Origin: Streptomyces sp. HPF1205
GTDB taxonomy: Bacteria > Actinomycetota > Actinomycetes > Streptomycetales > Streptomycetaceae
Reading direction: 5' to 3'
Assembly: GCF_020400825.1 (NCBI RefSeq)
Contig: NZ_JAINVH010000021.1
Coordinates: 62,001-126,000, forward strand
Length of the DNA: 64,000 bases
In this document: positions 16,198-24,061 of the stretch, in pieces
Position numbering within the stretch: position 1 is the first letter of the stretch
Layout: each line of letters opens with the position of its first letter
Notes under the pieces: generated by a model
What the model was told of the DNA's origin: nothing
What the model saw: the letters and a program-made list of their open reading frames with translations, nothing else
The model's database searches: none
Program-made: the position numbers and the translations under genes

Positions 16198-18024
16198 TCA
16201 GCGGTTCGGTACCGGTACGCGGTCCGGCACGGGCGCGTCGACGAGGCCGGTGAGGCCGTGCGCCGGGTGGCCGGTCGCGTGTTCGGGAGCGCCGAACGCC
16301 ATTTCCCTGGCGTACGCGTAGGACAGCGCCGGCATCTCGTAGCGGACGGTGTCCGCGACCCGCTCCACGTGCGGGACGGTGAGCTGGCCGGCCTCCAGGA
16401 GGTTCTCCAGCACCCGTACCACCGCGTCAGGGTCGGAGCGCAGGACGCCGGCGGCCTGGGCGAGGGTGAACACCGGCTGCGCCAGCATCCCCAGCCGGAG
16501 CACCGCCAGGCGCGCCGCTTCGGGCAGGTCGCCCAGCGAGTGGGCGAGCCGGGCGCGGACCGCCGGGTCGCCCCCGCACAACTCGTCCAGCAGCGCCCGG
16601 GTGTCGGCCACCCGCGCGCCGTACTCGCGCAGGGGCACGTGGCGCAGGAACGCCAGCCGGTCCGCCACCAGGCGTACCCCCAGGGGCAGCAGGCCGGCGG
16701 CCGTCACCACGCGGCCGGCGGACTCGCGGTCCGAGCCGACCCGGTCGGCGCCGATCACCCGGGCCAGGAACTCCACCGCCTCCTGCTCGGTGAAGGACGG
16801 CAGGCAGAGCCGGTAGGCGCCCTCCAGACCGATGAGCCGGGGCCGCGCGGTCACGACGACCGCGCTCTCCCCGACCTCCGGCAGCAGCGGCCGCACCTCG
16901 GACTCCCGCCGTGCGTCGTCCACCACGACCAGTGCCCGCCGGCCGGTCAGCCACAGCTGCCAGGCCCACCGCGGGTCGGCTCCGTGCGGCGGCTGCGACC
17001 GGCCGGGCGAGGCCGCGGCGAGCAGTTGGCGCAGCACGTCCTCCAGGGGCCGGGGCCTTCCGTCCTCTCCCCGCAGCCGTACGAATAATCGGCCGTCGGG
17101 GAAGTGGTCGCCGAGCCGGTGCGCGACGTGGACCGCCAGGGCGGTCTTGCCCGTACCGAGCGGGCCGGTCACCACGGCCAGCCGGTTGCCGCCCCGGGCC
17201 AGCGCGTCCGCCAGGTGCCTGGTGGCCGCCGCCCGTCCGGTGAAGGCGTGCGGGTCGCAGGGCAGCAGGTTCGGTGCCGCCTCGCGCCGCGGGCCGGCAG
17301 CCGCGGGCCGCGGCTCGGCGGCCGGCGGCTCGTGCAGCAGCGAGCGGTAGAACCGGGCCAGCACCGGGCTCGGCGGAAGCCCGAGTTCCCGGGCCAGCGC
17401 CCGGCGCAGCTCGTCGTACACCGCCAGCGCCTCGGAGCGGCGCCCGGCCTGGCACAGCGCGGTCATCTGCAGCATCCGCAACCGCTCACGGAACGGGTGC
17501 TGCTGGGCGATGTCGGTGATCCGCTCGATCGCGGCGGGTCCGCCGCCGACCGCGATCTCCGCCTCCAGCCAGTCCTCGAAGACCCCGAGGAACCGCCGGT
17601 CCAGGCGCTGGGCGGCGCCGTCGATCAGCGGGATGTCCCGGTAGCCGTCGAGCGCCGGGCCGCGCCACAGCGCCAGGGCCTCGGAGAGCGAGCCGGATCG
17701 CGCCAGCCGCTCGAAGGCGAGCGAGTCCAGCTCGCCGACCCCGGTGTGCAGCACGTACCCGCCGCTTTGGTGGCTGATCCGCCAGCCGGGGTCGGCGCTG
17801 ACCAGCCGGCGCAGCGCGGAGACGTACACCTGGAGGTTCTTGCGCGCCGTCCGCGGCGGCGCGTCGTCCCACAGCGCCTCGACCAGCGCGTCGAAGGACA
17901 CCCGCGCGTTCGCGTGGCACAGCAGGGCGGCCAGCAGGATCCGCTGCTTCCGCGATCCGAGGTCCAGCGGGCGACCGTCCTCCAGCACCCGCAGCGGGCC
18001 GAGGATACCGAGACCGATGCCCAT
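16198..18024 (-). CDS. SARP-family (AfsR-type) transcriptional activator
   Basis: 608 aa from the ATG at 18024. It begins with an OmpR-like winged helix (LGPLRVLEDGRPLDLGSRKQ), then a bacterial transcriptional activation domain (about residues 95-250), then an NB-ARC-type ATPase with P-loop GPLGTGKTA and Walker B-like RRALVVVDDAR, and a winged-helix-like tail; the long TPR tail of AfsR is missing. SARPs activate biosynthetic operons by binding heptamer repeats near -35. The start is one base after the stop of the 63-aa peptide, so the two are translated together. It is the natural cluster activator. Confidence 0.92.
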   Translation of the reverse strand: MGIGLGILGPLRVLEDGRPLDLGSRKQRILLAALLCHANARVSFDALVEALWDDAPPRTARKNLQVYVSALRRLVSADPGWRISHQSGGYVLHTGVGELDSLAFERLARSGSLSEALALWRGPALDGYRDIPLIDGAAQRLDRRFLGVFEDWLEAEIAVGGGPAAIERITDIAQQHPFRERLRMLQMTALCQAGRRSEALAVYDELRRALARELGLPPSPVLARFYRSLLHEPPAAEPRPAAAGPRREAAPNLLPCDPHAFTGRAAATRHLADALARGGNRLAVVTGPLGTGKTALAVHVAHRLGDHFPDGRLFVRLRGEDGRPRPLEDVLRQLLAAASPGRSQPPHGADPRWAWQLWLTGRRALVVVDDARRESEVRPLLPEVGESAVVVTARPRLIGLEGAYRLCLPSFTEQEAVEFLARVIGADRVGSDRESAGRVVTAAGLLPLGVRLVADRLAFLRHVPLREYGARVADTRALLDELCGGDPAVRARLAHSLGDLPEAARLAVLRLGMLAQPVFTLAQAAGVLRSDPDAVVRVLENLLEAGQLTVPHVERVADTVRYEMPALSYAYAREMAFGAPEHATGHPAHGLTGLVDAPVPDRVPVPNR

Positions 18025-18025
18025 C

Positions 18026-18217
18026 TCACGCCAACTTGATGGCCGTGGAGTGCCCTTCCACATCGGCGTCCGAGACGGCGTCCAGCCGCAGTCTGACGGA
18101 GTTGAGGACCGCGACCTCCTCCTCGGTGAGCTGGGCGAGGACGTCCTGCTGCTCGGCTGTCAGCAGATCGACCGGGTTCCCCGCCTGCCGCAGCGCGGCA
18201 AGGGCGTCAAAGGTCAT
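18026..18217 (-). CDS. 63-aa helical leader-like peptide, candidate second precursor or carrier
   Basis: The ATG at 18217 follows GGAGG with 5-bp spacing. The product is amphipathic and Leu/Glu-rich (LLTAEQQDVLAQLTEEEVAVL) and ends VEGHSTAIKLA, with no Cys and one Phe. The long helix plus short polar tail is precursor-like; it also reminds me of short Streptomyces proteins labelled 'aroma-sacti cluster domain', which is an unchecked memory. It opens the locus, and its stop is one base before the SARP start, an arrangement that couples regulator dosage to peptide translation. It could be a precursor, a leader-binding helper or a regulator of the SARP. Confidence 0.65.
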   Translation of the reverse strand: MTFDALAALRQAGNPVDLLTAEQQDVLAQLTEEEVAVLNSVRLRLDAVSDADVEGHSTAIKLA

Positions 18218-18850
18218 GTATGCCTCCTGGGTCGTGTGCCGGACGTCGGCGTCCTGGGGGTGAACGGGGTCCACGGCGGCGCGGGGTCCTCGCGCCGTGC
18301 GTTCGCGCACAGTCGGTGATGGCGGGCCGGGCACGCGCAGAGAACAACCCCTGACGGTGCCGGCGGCGTCCGCCTCGGGACCCGGAAGCGACGGCCCCGC
18401 TCCACCGGCAGCGACGGCATTCCCTCTCGGACCACACGGTCTCTCGGACCACACAGCCGAGCTGCCCTCATGCTGACGCCGGTGCCCGGCACCAGCAAGG
18501 GGGCGTGTCCGCGCGGGCGGGCCGGGCGTCCGCCCGGCAACGGTTTCGGACACGCGCGAAGCCCCGGCCGGGCCTGCGCGGGACCGGCCCGGGAGCGTGC
18601 CTGACGCACATCGGGGCACGTGGACGGGAGCAACGGCGCCCCGCCCGTCACAGGGCCCCCTCCCGTGCCGCTCCCCGGCTCCCTCACAAACGGAATCCGA
18701 CCTGGCAAATGTGACCGGTTATCGGCGGGCGCGCCGCCTTCCAGCGGTGCCGCCGCCGATGGCCCCGCCCGGCCCGCCCGGCCCGGCCGGTTCTGCGGCG
18801 TCCCGTCCCGCCCCGCCTCGTTCGGCCGAGCGACCGCCGAGCGTGTTTGC
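18218..18850. other. Intergenic region upstream of the peptide/SARP operon
   Basis: About 630 bp with no supportable gene. It must carry the promoter of the minus-strand locus. An AT-richer patch at roughly 18684-18725 contains the small palindrome CGGAATCCG and is the best place to look for a promoter or operator, although it is some 470 bp from the peptide start. No clear -35/-10 pair was found. Confidence 0.4.
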
Positions 18851-18890
18851 CCTCCTTAATCAAACGGACTAGTCTGTTCGATTAAGGAGG
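18851..18890. promoter_or_regulatory. 40-bp inverted repeat, probable TetR operator
   Basis: Two 20-bp arms meet at ACTAGT (centre 18870/18871) with only two mismatched pairs per 20. The outer parts read CCTCCTTAATC and GATTAAGGAGG, so the right arm includes the AAGGAGG ribosome binding site of the TetR gene that begins 6 bp later. Binding would block both transcription and ribosome access, fitting autorepression. Confidence 0.75.
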
Positions 18891-18896
18891 TGGAGC

Positions 18897-19469
18897 ATGG
18901 TCACGCGAGTGAGGAGGACGCGGTCCGAGGAGAGGATCCTCGCCGCCGCGGCCGAGCTGTTCTACGCGAACGGTCTGCGCGGTGTCGGCATGGATCAGGT
19001 CATCGCCGCGTCGGGCGTGGCGAAGTCGACGCTCTACGCGCACTTCCGCACCAAGGAGGACCTGGTCGCGGCCTACCTGAGCCGGACCGACGACTCCTGG
19101 ACGGCGCAACTGCGGGAGGCCGCGGCGCGCGCCGGGAGCGGCCCGGCCGAGCAGCTCGTCGGACTCTTCGACGCGCTGGCGGACGCCTTCGACCGGCACG
19201 GCTTCTTCGGCTGCCCGTTCGTCAGCGCGGCGGTCGAGGCGGACCTCGACTCGCGGGCCCGGGCCCTCACCGTGCGGCACGTGGAGCGCCGTCAGGCGTG
19301 GCTGGCCGAACTGGCCGAGCGGGCCGGCGCCGCGGACCCCGGCGGGCTGGCCCGCGACCTCGGGCTCCTGATCGACGGCGCCCTGGCCTCGGGGCGCCTG
19401 CTCCAGGACCGCGCCGTGGTGGAAGGGGCGAAGTCGGCGGCCCGCCGGATGGTCGCCGCTCACACCTGA
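18897..19469 (+). CDS. TetR/AcrR family regulator
   Basis: 190 aa. The N-terminal helix-turn-helix covers about residues 8-55 (ERILAAAAELFYANGLRGVGMDQVIAASGVAKSTLYAHFRTKEDLV). The ligand-binding half contains FFGCPFVSAA, a segment seen in TetR proteins of the TetR_C_33-like type that sit beside oxidoreductases. The ATG at 18897 follows AAGGAGG inside the palindrome. It is followed on the same strand by an MDR oxidoreductase, the likely regulated target. It does not obviously belong to either flanking biosynthetic cluster. Confidence 0.92.
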   Translation: MVTRVRRTRSEERILAAAAELFYANGLRGVGMDQVIAASGVAKSTLYAHFRTKEDLVAAYLSRTDDSWTAQLREAAARAGSGPAEQLVGLFDALADAFDRHGFFGCPFVSAAVEADLDSRARALTVRHVERRQAWLAELAERAGAADPGGLARDLGLLIDGALASGRLLQDRAVVEGAKSAARRMVAAHT

Positions 19470-19593
19470 CCGCGAAGGGAGCACGCACGAGGGCCCGCGG
19501 CCCGGGGCCCGCGCTCCAGGACCCGCGCCCGCGACCCGCGGCCTCGTTCCGGCCGTTTGCCGACCCCCGCGACCGCCCGGGAGACCCGGCAAA

Positions 19594-19646
19594 CCTGATA
19601 AGCCTGACAAATCTGACAAGCCTGAGAAACCCTGAGAAACCCTGAA
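19594..19646. repeat. Short AT-rich imperfect repeats (unit about CCTGANAAN)
   Basis: Five to six imperfect 8-10 bp copies of CCTGATAAG / CCTGACAAAT / CCTGAGAAAC lie between the TetR and oxidoreductase genes, in a stretch much poorer in GC than its surroundings. No hairpin is evident. It may be a spacer, a protein-binding array or replication slippage. Confidence 0.55.
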
Positions 19647-19669
19647 CGACGGAAAGAAAGAGGCGTGTC

Positions 19670-20680
19670 ATGCGCGCAGTGATCCTTGAGGAGTTCGGCA
19701 CCCCGCTCGTCCTTCGCGAGATCGACAAACCCACCGCGGGTCCTGGCCAGGTGCTGGTCAAGGTCGTGGCCAGTGGCGTCAACCCGCTGGACACCAAGAT
19801 CCGGGCCGGCCGGGCCGCCCACGCCCGGCGCGTGCTGCCGGCCGTCCCGGGCCTGGACCTGGCCGGCGTCGTCGAGGAGACCGGTCCCGGCGTCGACGGC
19901 TTCGCGCCCGGCGACGAGGTCTTCGGCATGACGGGCGGTGTCGGCGACGTGCAGGGCTCGCTCGCCGAGTACGCGGCCGTCGACGCCCGCCTGCTCGCCC
20001 GCAAGCCGGCCTCGCTCACCGCGCGCGAGGCCGCGGCCCTGCCGCTGGTCGTCATCACGGCGTGGGAGGGGCTGGTGGACCGGGCGCGGGTCGGTGCCGG
20101 GCAGAAGGTCCTCGTGCACGGCGGGGCCGGCGGCATCGGCCACGTGGCCGTGCAGATCGCCCTGGCCCGAGGCGCGGAGGTCTTCGCCACCTCGTCGCCC
20201 GCGCGGCGGGAGACGGTCGAGCGCTTCGGGGCCACCGTGATCGACTACACCACGACCCCGGTGGAGGAGTACGTCGCCCGGCACACCGGCGGCGAGGGCT
20301 TCGACGTCGTCTTCGACACCGTCGGCGGCTCCGTCCTCGACGACTCCTTCAAGGCGGTGCGCACCTACACCGGACACGTCGTCAGCGCCCTGGGCTGGGG
20401 CACCCACGGCCTCGCGCCGCTGTCCTTCCGCGGCGCGACCTACTCCGGTGTCTTCACCCTGCTGCCGCTGCTGACCGGACGCGGACGCGAACACCACGGC
20501 GAGATCATGCGGGAGGCCGCCGCCCTCGCCGACGCGGGCGCGCTCAAGCCGCTGCTGGACGCCAGGCGTTTCACCCTCGCAGGCAACGTGAACGACGCGG
20601 GTGTCGGCGACGTCGCCGACGCCTACGCGGTCGTGGAGAGCGGCTCCGCCCGCGGCAAGGTCGTGATCGACGTCGCCTGA
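19670..20680 (+). CDS. NAD(P)H-dependent MDR oxidoreductase (quinone reductase-like)
   Basis: 336 aa. A GroES-like N-terminal domain (GQVLVKVVASGVNPLDTKIRAG) is followed by a Rossmann domain with VLVHGGAGGIGHVAVQIA, the dinucleotide motif of zinc-independent MDR proteins. No structural or catalytic zinc Cys cluster is present, so it is quinone oxidoreductase- or enoyl reductase-like rather than an alcohol dehydrogenase. It probably removes reactive quinones or enals under control of the preceding TetR. Substrate is unknown. Confidence 0.88.
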   Translation: MRAVILEEFGTPLVLREIDKPTAGPGQVLVKVVASGVNPLDTKIRAGRAAHARRVLPAVPGLDLAGVVEETGPGVDGFAPGDEVFGMTGGVGDVQGSLAEYAAVDARLLARKPASLTAREAAALPLVVITAWEGLVDRARVGAGQKVLVHGGAGGIGHVAVQIALARGAEVFATSSPARRETVERFGATVIDYTTTPVEEYVARHTGGEGFDVVFDTVGGSVLDDSFKAVRTYTGHVVSALGWGTHGLAPLSFRGATYSGVFTLLPLLTGRGREHHGEIMREAAALADAGALKPLLDARRFTLAGNVNDAGVGDVADAYAVVESGSARGKVVIDVA

Positions 20681-20716
20681 GCGGGCCGCCGGCCGCCCGG
20701 CCCGCACCCGGCCCCG

Positions 20717-21655
20717 TCACGGCAGCCGGAAGCACCGCCGCAGGTGGTCCGCCGCCTGGAGGTTGGCGGTCCTGGCGGCGTCGACCTCGCCCGCCATGGT
20801 GAAGAAGCCGTGCGCCATCCCCGGGTAGCGGCTCAGCTCGACCGGCACCCCGGCCTCGGCGAGCCGCCGGGCGTACGCCTCGCCCTGGTCGCGCAGCGGG
20901 TCGTACTCCGCCGTGATGACCAGCGCCGGCGGCAGCCGGCTCAGGTCGGGCTCCCGCAGCGGTGAGGCCAGCGGATCGGCCGCGTCCTCGGGCGCGGCCA
21001 GGTAGTGACCCGCGTACCACGCCACCGAACGGTGGTTGAACAGCAAGGGGTCGGCGTTCTCCCGCATCGAGGCGTCGTCCGCCGACTGGTCGGTGTTCGG
21101 GTACACCAGGAGCTGGCCGGCCAGGCGGATGTCGCCGTCGGCGCGGGCGAGAAGGGTGACCGCGGCGGCCAGGTTGCCTCCCGCGCTGTCGCCGCCGACG
21201 GCCAGCCTGGCCGGATCGGCGCCGAGTTCCCGGGCGTGCCCGGCGACCCACCGCAGGGCCGCGTAGCAGTCGTGCACCGCTGCCGGGAACGGGTGCTCGG
21301 GAGCGAGCCGGTACCCGACGACGACGACGAGGCAGCCGATCTCCTCGGCCAGGGTCCGGCACAAGGCGTCGGAGGTGTCGATGCCGCCCAGGGTCCACCC
21401 GCCGCCGAAGTGGTACAGCAGCGCGGGAAGCGGCCGCTCGGGGCCGGGCCGGTAGACGCGGACCGGCAGGTCGCCGCCGGGCCCCGGCAGCCGGCCGTCG
21501 GTGACCTCGTACAGGGGGCGCGGCTTGCCGGCCGATGCCCGGATCGAGGCCAGGTCGGCCGCGCGGGCCTCCTCCACCGAGAGGGTGTACAGGGGGGCGT
21601 CGCCGCCGCGGGCGCGCTGCTCGCGCAGGGCCTGGATCTGTGGGTCGAGGGGCAT
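20717..21655 (-). CDS. Alpha/beta hydrolase, hormone-sensitive-lipase type
   Basis: 312 aa from the ATG at 21655 (AGAGGA just upstream). The oxyanion region reads HFGGGW in place of HGGG. The nucleophile is Ser157 in GDSAGG, the Asp lies in ITAEYDPLRD and the His in GMAHGF, a full triad. There is no signal peptide. It is the last gene of the minus-strand biosynthetic arm and could release, trim or activate an acyl product; a housekeeping esterase is equally possible. A 124-bp repeat-bearing gap separates it from the phosphopantetheinyl transferase gene. Confidence 0.85.
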   Translation of the reverse strand: MPLDPQIQALREQRARGGDAPLYTLSVEEARAADLASIRASAGKPRPLYEVTDGRLPGPGGDLPVRVYRPGPERPLPALLYHFGGGWTLGGIDTSDALCRTLAEEIGCLVVVVGYRLAPEHPFPAAVHDCYAALRWVAGHARELGADPARLAVGGDSAGGNLAAAVTLLARADGDIRLAGQLLVYPNTDQSADDASMRENADPLLFNHRSVAWYAGHYLAAPEDAADPLASPLREPDLSRLPPALVITAEYDPLRDQGEAYARRLAEAGVPVELSRYPGMAHGFFTMAGEVDAARTANLQAADHLRRCFRLP

Positions 21656-21717
21656 GCGGTTCCTCTTCTGGCGATGGCGCGGACGCAGGTCGTCGGGGCC
21701 GGGGCGTGTCGGGCCGG

Positions 21718-21773
21718 GTCGGGTCGTGGTCGGGTCGCGTCGGGTCGCGTCGGGTCGGTGTCGGTGTCGGTGC
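21718..21773. repeat. Tandem GTCGGGTCGC-type repeats
   Basis: Between the hydrolase and phosphopantetheinyl transferase genes, GTCGGGTCG / GTCGGGTCGC units repeat about four times and then shift to GGTGTC units. It looks like slippage-generated spacer sequence and could reduce downstream expression. Confidence 0.55.
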
Positions 21774-21779
21774 CGGGAG

Positions 21780-22703
21780 TCAGGGCGCCGGATCGGCGGG
21801 TGCCGGGCCCGGCCAGGTCCACCGGTGCCACGTGACCCGGTAGCCGGCCGGGCCGGCCAGCGCGACGGCCGCGCGGTAACCGGGCGGTGCGTCGACGTCG
21901 GTGAGGTGGTAGTCCCGCGACCAGGCGTCCTCCGTACGGGGACTCGCCGTCCGCCCGTCCGCCGTGACGCCGGGCCCGAGGGCCGTCGCGAGCGGGCCGG
22001 CCGCCGTGCCCGGGGCGCGGGCCGTCGTGCCGTCGCCCGGCGCCGTCGTGCCCCGGTCCGTCGTGCCCCGGTCCGTCGTGCCCCGGTCCGTCGTGGGCGG
22101 GCCGGCAACCGCCCCGGCGGGCTCGGCCACCGCGCATCCCGGACCGGTCACCGGGATGCGCAGCCCCTGCGTCAGCCGGCAGCCGTGTGCCTTGACCAGG
22201 GCTTCCTTGCGGGCCCACAGCCGGGCGAACCGGTCGGCGCGTTCCGCCGGGTCGAGCGCCGCGCGGACGAGCAGGGCCTCCTCGGGCGGGAAGTAGCGCC
22301 GCGCCATCGCGGCGCCGTCCACGTGCGGCAGTACGCGCTGGATGTCCACGCCCACCCGGCGCGACGCCGTGACCGCGACCATGGCGACCTCGCCGGAGTG
22401 GGAGAGGTTGACCTGTGTCCCGCTCCAGCGGCCGGCCAGGTGCGGCTTGCCGTGCGGCCCGCGCCGCCAGCGGATCCGCGCCGCCGGGATCCCGAGGTGT
22501 CCGGCGACGATGTGGCGCAGGGCGCCGTGCGCGACCACGAACCTGCGCCGCGCGTCGGCCGACCGGCACGCGTCGGCACGCAGCCGTTCACCGGCGTCGA
22601 GTACGGCGAGCAGCTCCGCCAGCACCCTTTCCGACCGCTGGTCCGGCACCAGCCACACCTGGACCGAGTCCGCCGGCCCGTCCGGCCACGGCGCCCCGCT
22701 CAC
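21780..22703 (-). CDS. Sfp-type 4'-phosphopantetheinyl transferase
   Basis: 307 aa from the GTG at 22703 (GTGA overlap with the aminotransferase stop). Diagnostic segments are NLSHSGEVAMVAV, GVDIQRV and FARLWARKEALVKAHG, covering the Mg-binding Asp/Glu and substrate Lys. It would convert the four acyl carrier proteins of this cluster to the holo form. After the catalytic core there is an insert of about 60 Gly/Thr/Ala-rich residues containing three GTTDR repeats (22044-22088), followed by a C-terminal strand region. The insert is unusual for the family. Confidence 0.9.
   Translation of the reverse strand: MSGAPWPDGPADSVQVWLVPDQRSERVLAELLAVLDAGERLRADACRSADARRRFVVAHGALRHIVAGHLGIPAARIRWRRGPHGKPHLAGRWSGTQVNLSHSGEVAMVAVTASRRVGVDIQRVLPHVDGAAMARRYFPPEEALLVRAALDPAERADRFARLWARKEALVKAHGCRLTQGLRIPVTGPGCAVAEPAGAVAGPPTTDRGTTDRGTTDRGTTAPGDGTTARAPGTAAGPLATALGPGVTADGRTASPRTEDAWSRDYHLTDVDAPPGYRAAVALAGPAGYRVTWHRWTWPGPAPADPAP
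22044..22088. repeat. Three perfect 15-bp repeats inside the phosphopantetheinyl transferase gene
   Basis: The unit GTCGTGCCCCGGTCC occurs three times head to tail and encodes GTTDR repeats in a low-complexity insert. Being in frame, copy changes would lengthen or shorten the loop without breaking the gene. Confidence 0.8.
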
Positions 22704-24028
22704 CGCGGACCCCCCGGACCCGGCCGTCCGGGCTCGGACCGGTCCGCGACGAACGCGGCGAGGCGGCGCACGCCCTCCTCGACGAGCGCGGGTTCCAGGG
22801 CGCTGCACGACAGCCGGATCGAGCGGCGGCCCCTGTCGCCGGTACCGCCGCCGTAGAAGAAGCTCATCGGGGTCCACAGCACGCCGTAGTCGCGCGCGGA
22901 GGTCTCCAGCATCCGCTCGTCGGCGGTCAGCGGGACGTCGGCCACGACGAAGAATCCGCCGGCGGGCGTGTTCCAGCGGACCCCCGGGTCCGCGCCGAAC
23001 CACCTGTCCAGCGCGTCCAGCAGGGTGCGCATGTTGTGGCGGTAGAACGCGGTCTTCTCCTTGCCGGCGGCCCGCAGGCTGCATCCGGCCTCGACGAGGA
23101 ACCCGCCGACGAGCGCCTGCGCCACCGGTGAGGTGTTCACGGTCAGCAGGCTCTTGACCGTCGACAGCTCCTCCGCGAGGAGCGTGCGCCCGCCCCCGGG
23201 GCCCACCACCGTCTGGTCCGCGACGAGGAAGCCCACCCGCGCGCCGGGGAAGCAGGACTTGGCGAACGAGCCGAGGTAGACGACCCGCTGCCCGGTGTCC
23301 AGGGCCTTCAGCGTGGGGCGGCGCTCGTCGTCCAGCCCGAACAGCCCGTACGGATCGTCCTCCAGGATCAGCAGGCCGGCCCGTTCCGCCACGTCGAGCA
23401 GGCGGCGGCGGGCGGCCACCGGCATGGAGGTCCCGGACGGGTTGGCGAAGCTGGGCACCAGGTAGAGCGCCCGGGGCCGCCGTCCGCCGGCCCGTACCGC
23501 GTCCGCGACGGCCGCCACCGTCCCCGGGTCGAGCCCGTCGGCCGACTCCGGCACCGGCACGACGTCGATGCCCAGCAGCCGGGCCGCCCCGGTGAGCCCC
23601 ACGTAGCAGGGCTCGACGGCCAGGACCACGTCCCGCGGCCCGGCGCACAGGCCGCGCAGCGCGATCACCATGGCCTCCTGGCACCCGGTGGTGACCATCA
23701 CCGCGCGCTCGGGCACCTCGATGCCCTCGTCCACGAGCAGCATCCGGGCGATCAGGTCGCCGAGGTACCCGTTGGTCCGCCCGTACTGCAGCAACTGGCG
23801 CTGCCGCTGCTCGTGGGTGAGGCCGAGGCCCTCCAGGTGGGCCAGGTAGGTCCGCAGGTACCTGTCGAGGTCGTCGGTGGTGTGGAAGCCGTCGTACGGC
23901 CGTCCCGCCGCGAGCGCGATGGCGTCGGGGAAGCGGGCGGCGATCTCGTTGAGGAAGTTCATCGACGCCGACTCCGGGTCGGACACCGATACGTGCAGGT
24001 CCTCGCGTGCCAGCCGGACCGTCGTCAT
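22700..24028 (-). CDS. hpgT: PLP aminotransferase, hydroxyphenylglycine transaminase type
   Basis: 442 aa, fold type I. The PLP Lys is in YLGSFAKSCFPGARVGF, and PSFANPSGTSMP and LLILEDDPYG surround the cofactor Asn and Asp. The N-terminal ALAAGRPYDGF and LLQYGRTNGYLGDL resemble HpgT/Pgat enzymes, which aminate 4-hydroxyphenylglyoxylate to L-4-hydroxyphenylglycine using an amino donor such as tyrosine. HmaS and Hmo homologues in the same operon complete that pathway. Its stop overlaps the phosphopantetheinyl transferase start; the Hmo gene ends 33 bases before its ATG. Confidence 0.8.
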   Translation of the reverse strand: MTTVRLAREDLHVSVSDPESASMNFLNEIAARFPDAIALAAGRPYDGFHTTDDLDRYLRTYLAHLEGLGLTHEQRQRQLLQYGRTNGYLGDLIARMLLVDEGIEVPERAVMVTTGCQEAMVIALRGLCAGPRDVVLAVEPCYVGLTGAARLLGIDVVPVPESADGLDPGTVAAVADAVRAGGRRPRALYLVPSFANPSGTSMPVAARRRLLDVAERAGLLILEDDPYGLFGLDDERRPTLKALDTGQRVVYLGSFAKSCFPGARVGFLVADQTVVGPGGGRTLLAEELSTVKSLLTVNTSPVAQALVGGFLVEAGCSLRAAGKEKTAFYRHNMRTLLDALDRWFGADPGVRWNTPAGGFFVVADVPLTADERMLETSARDYGVLWTPMSFFYGGGTGDRGRRSIRLSCSALEPALVEEGVRRLAAFVADRSEPGRPGPGGPR

Positions 24029-24061
24029 GCGCCCCGTCCTCCCGCCCTCATCCGTCCGCCC

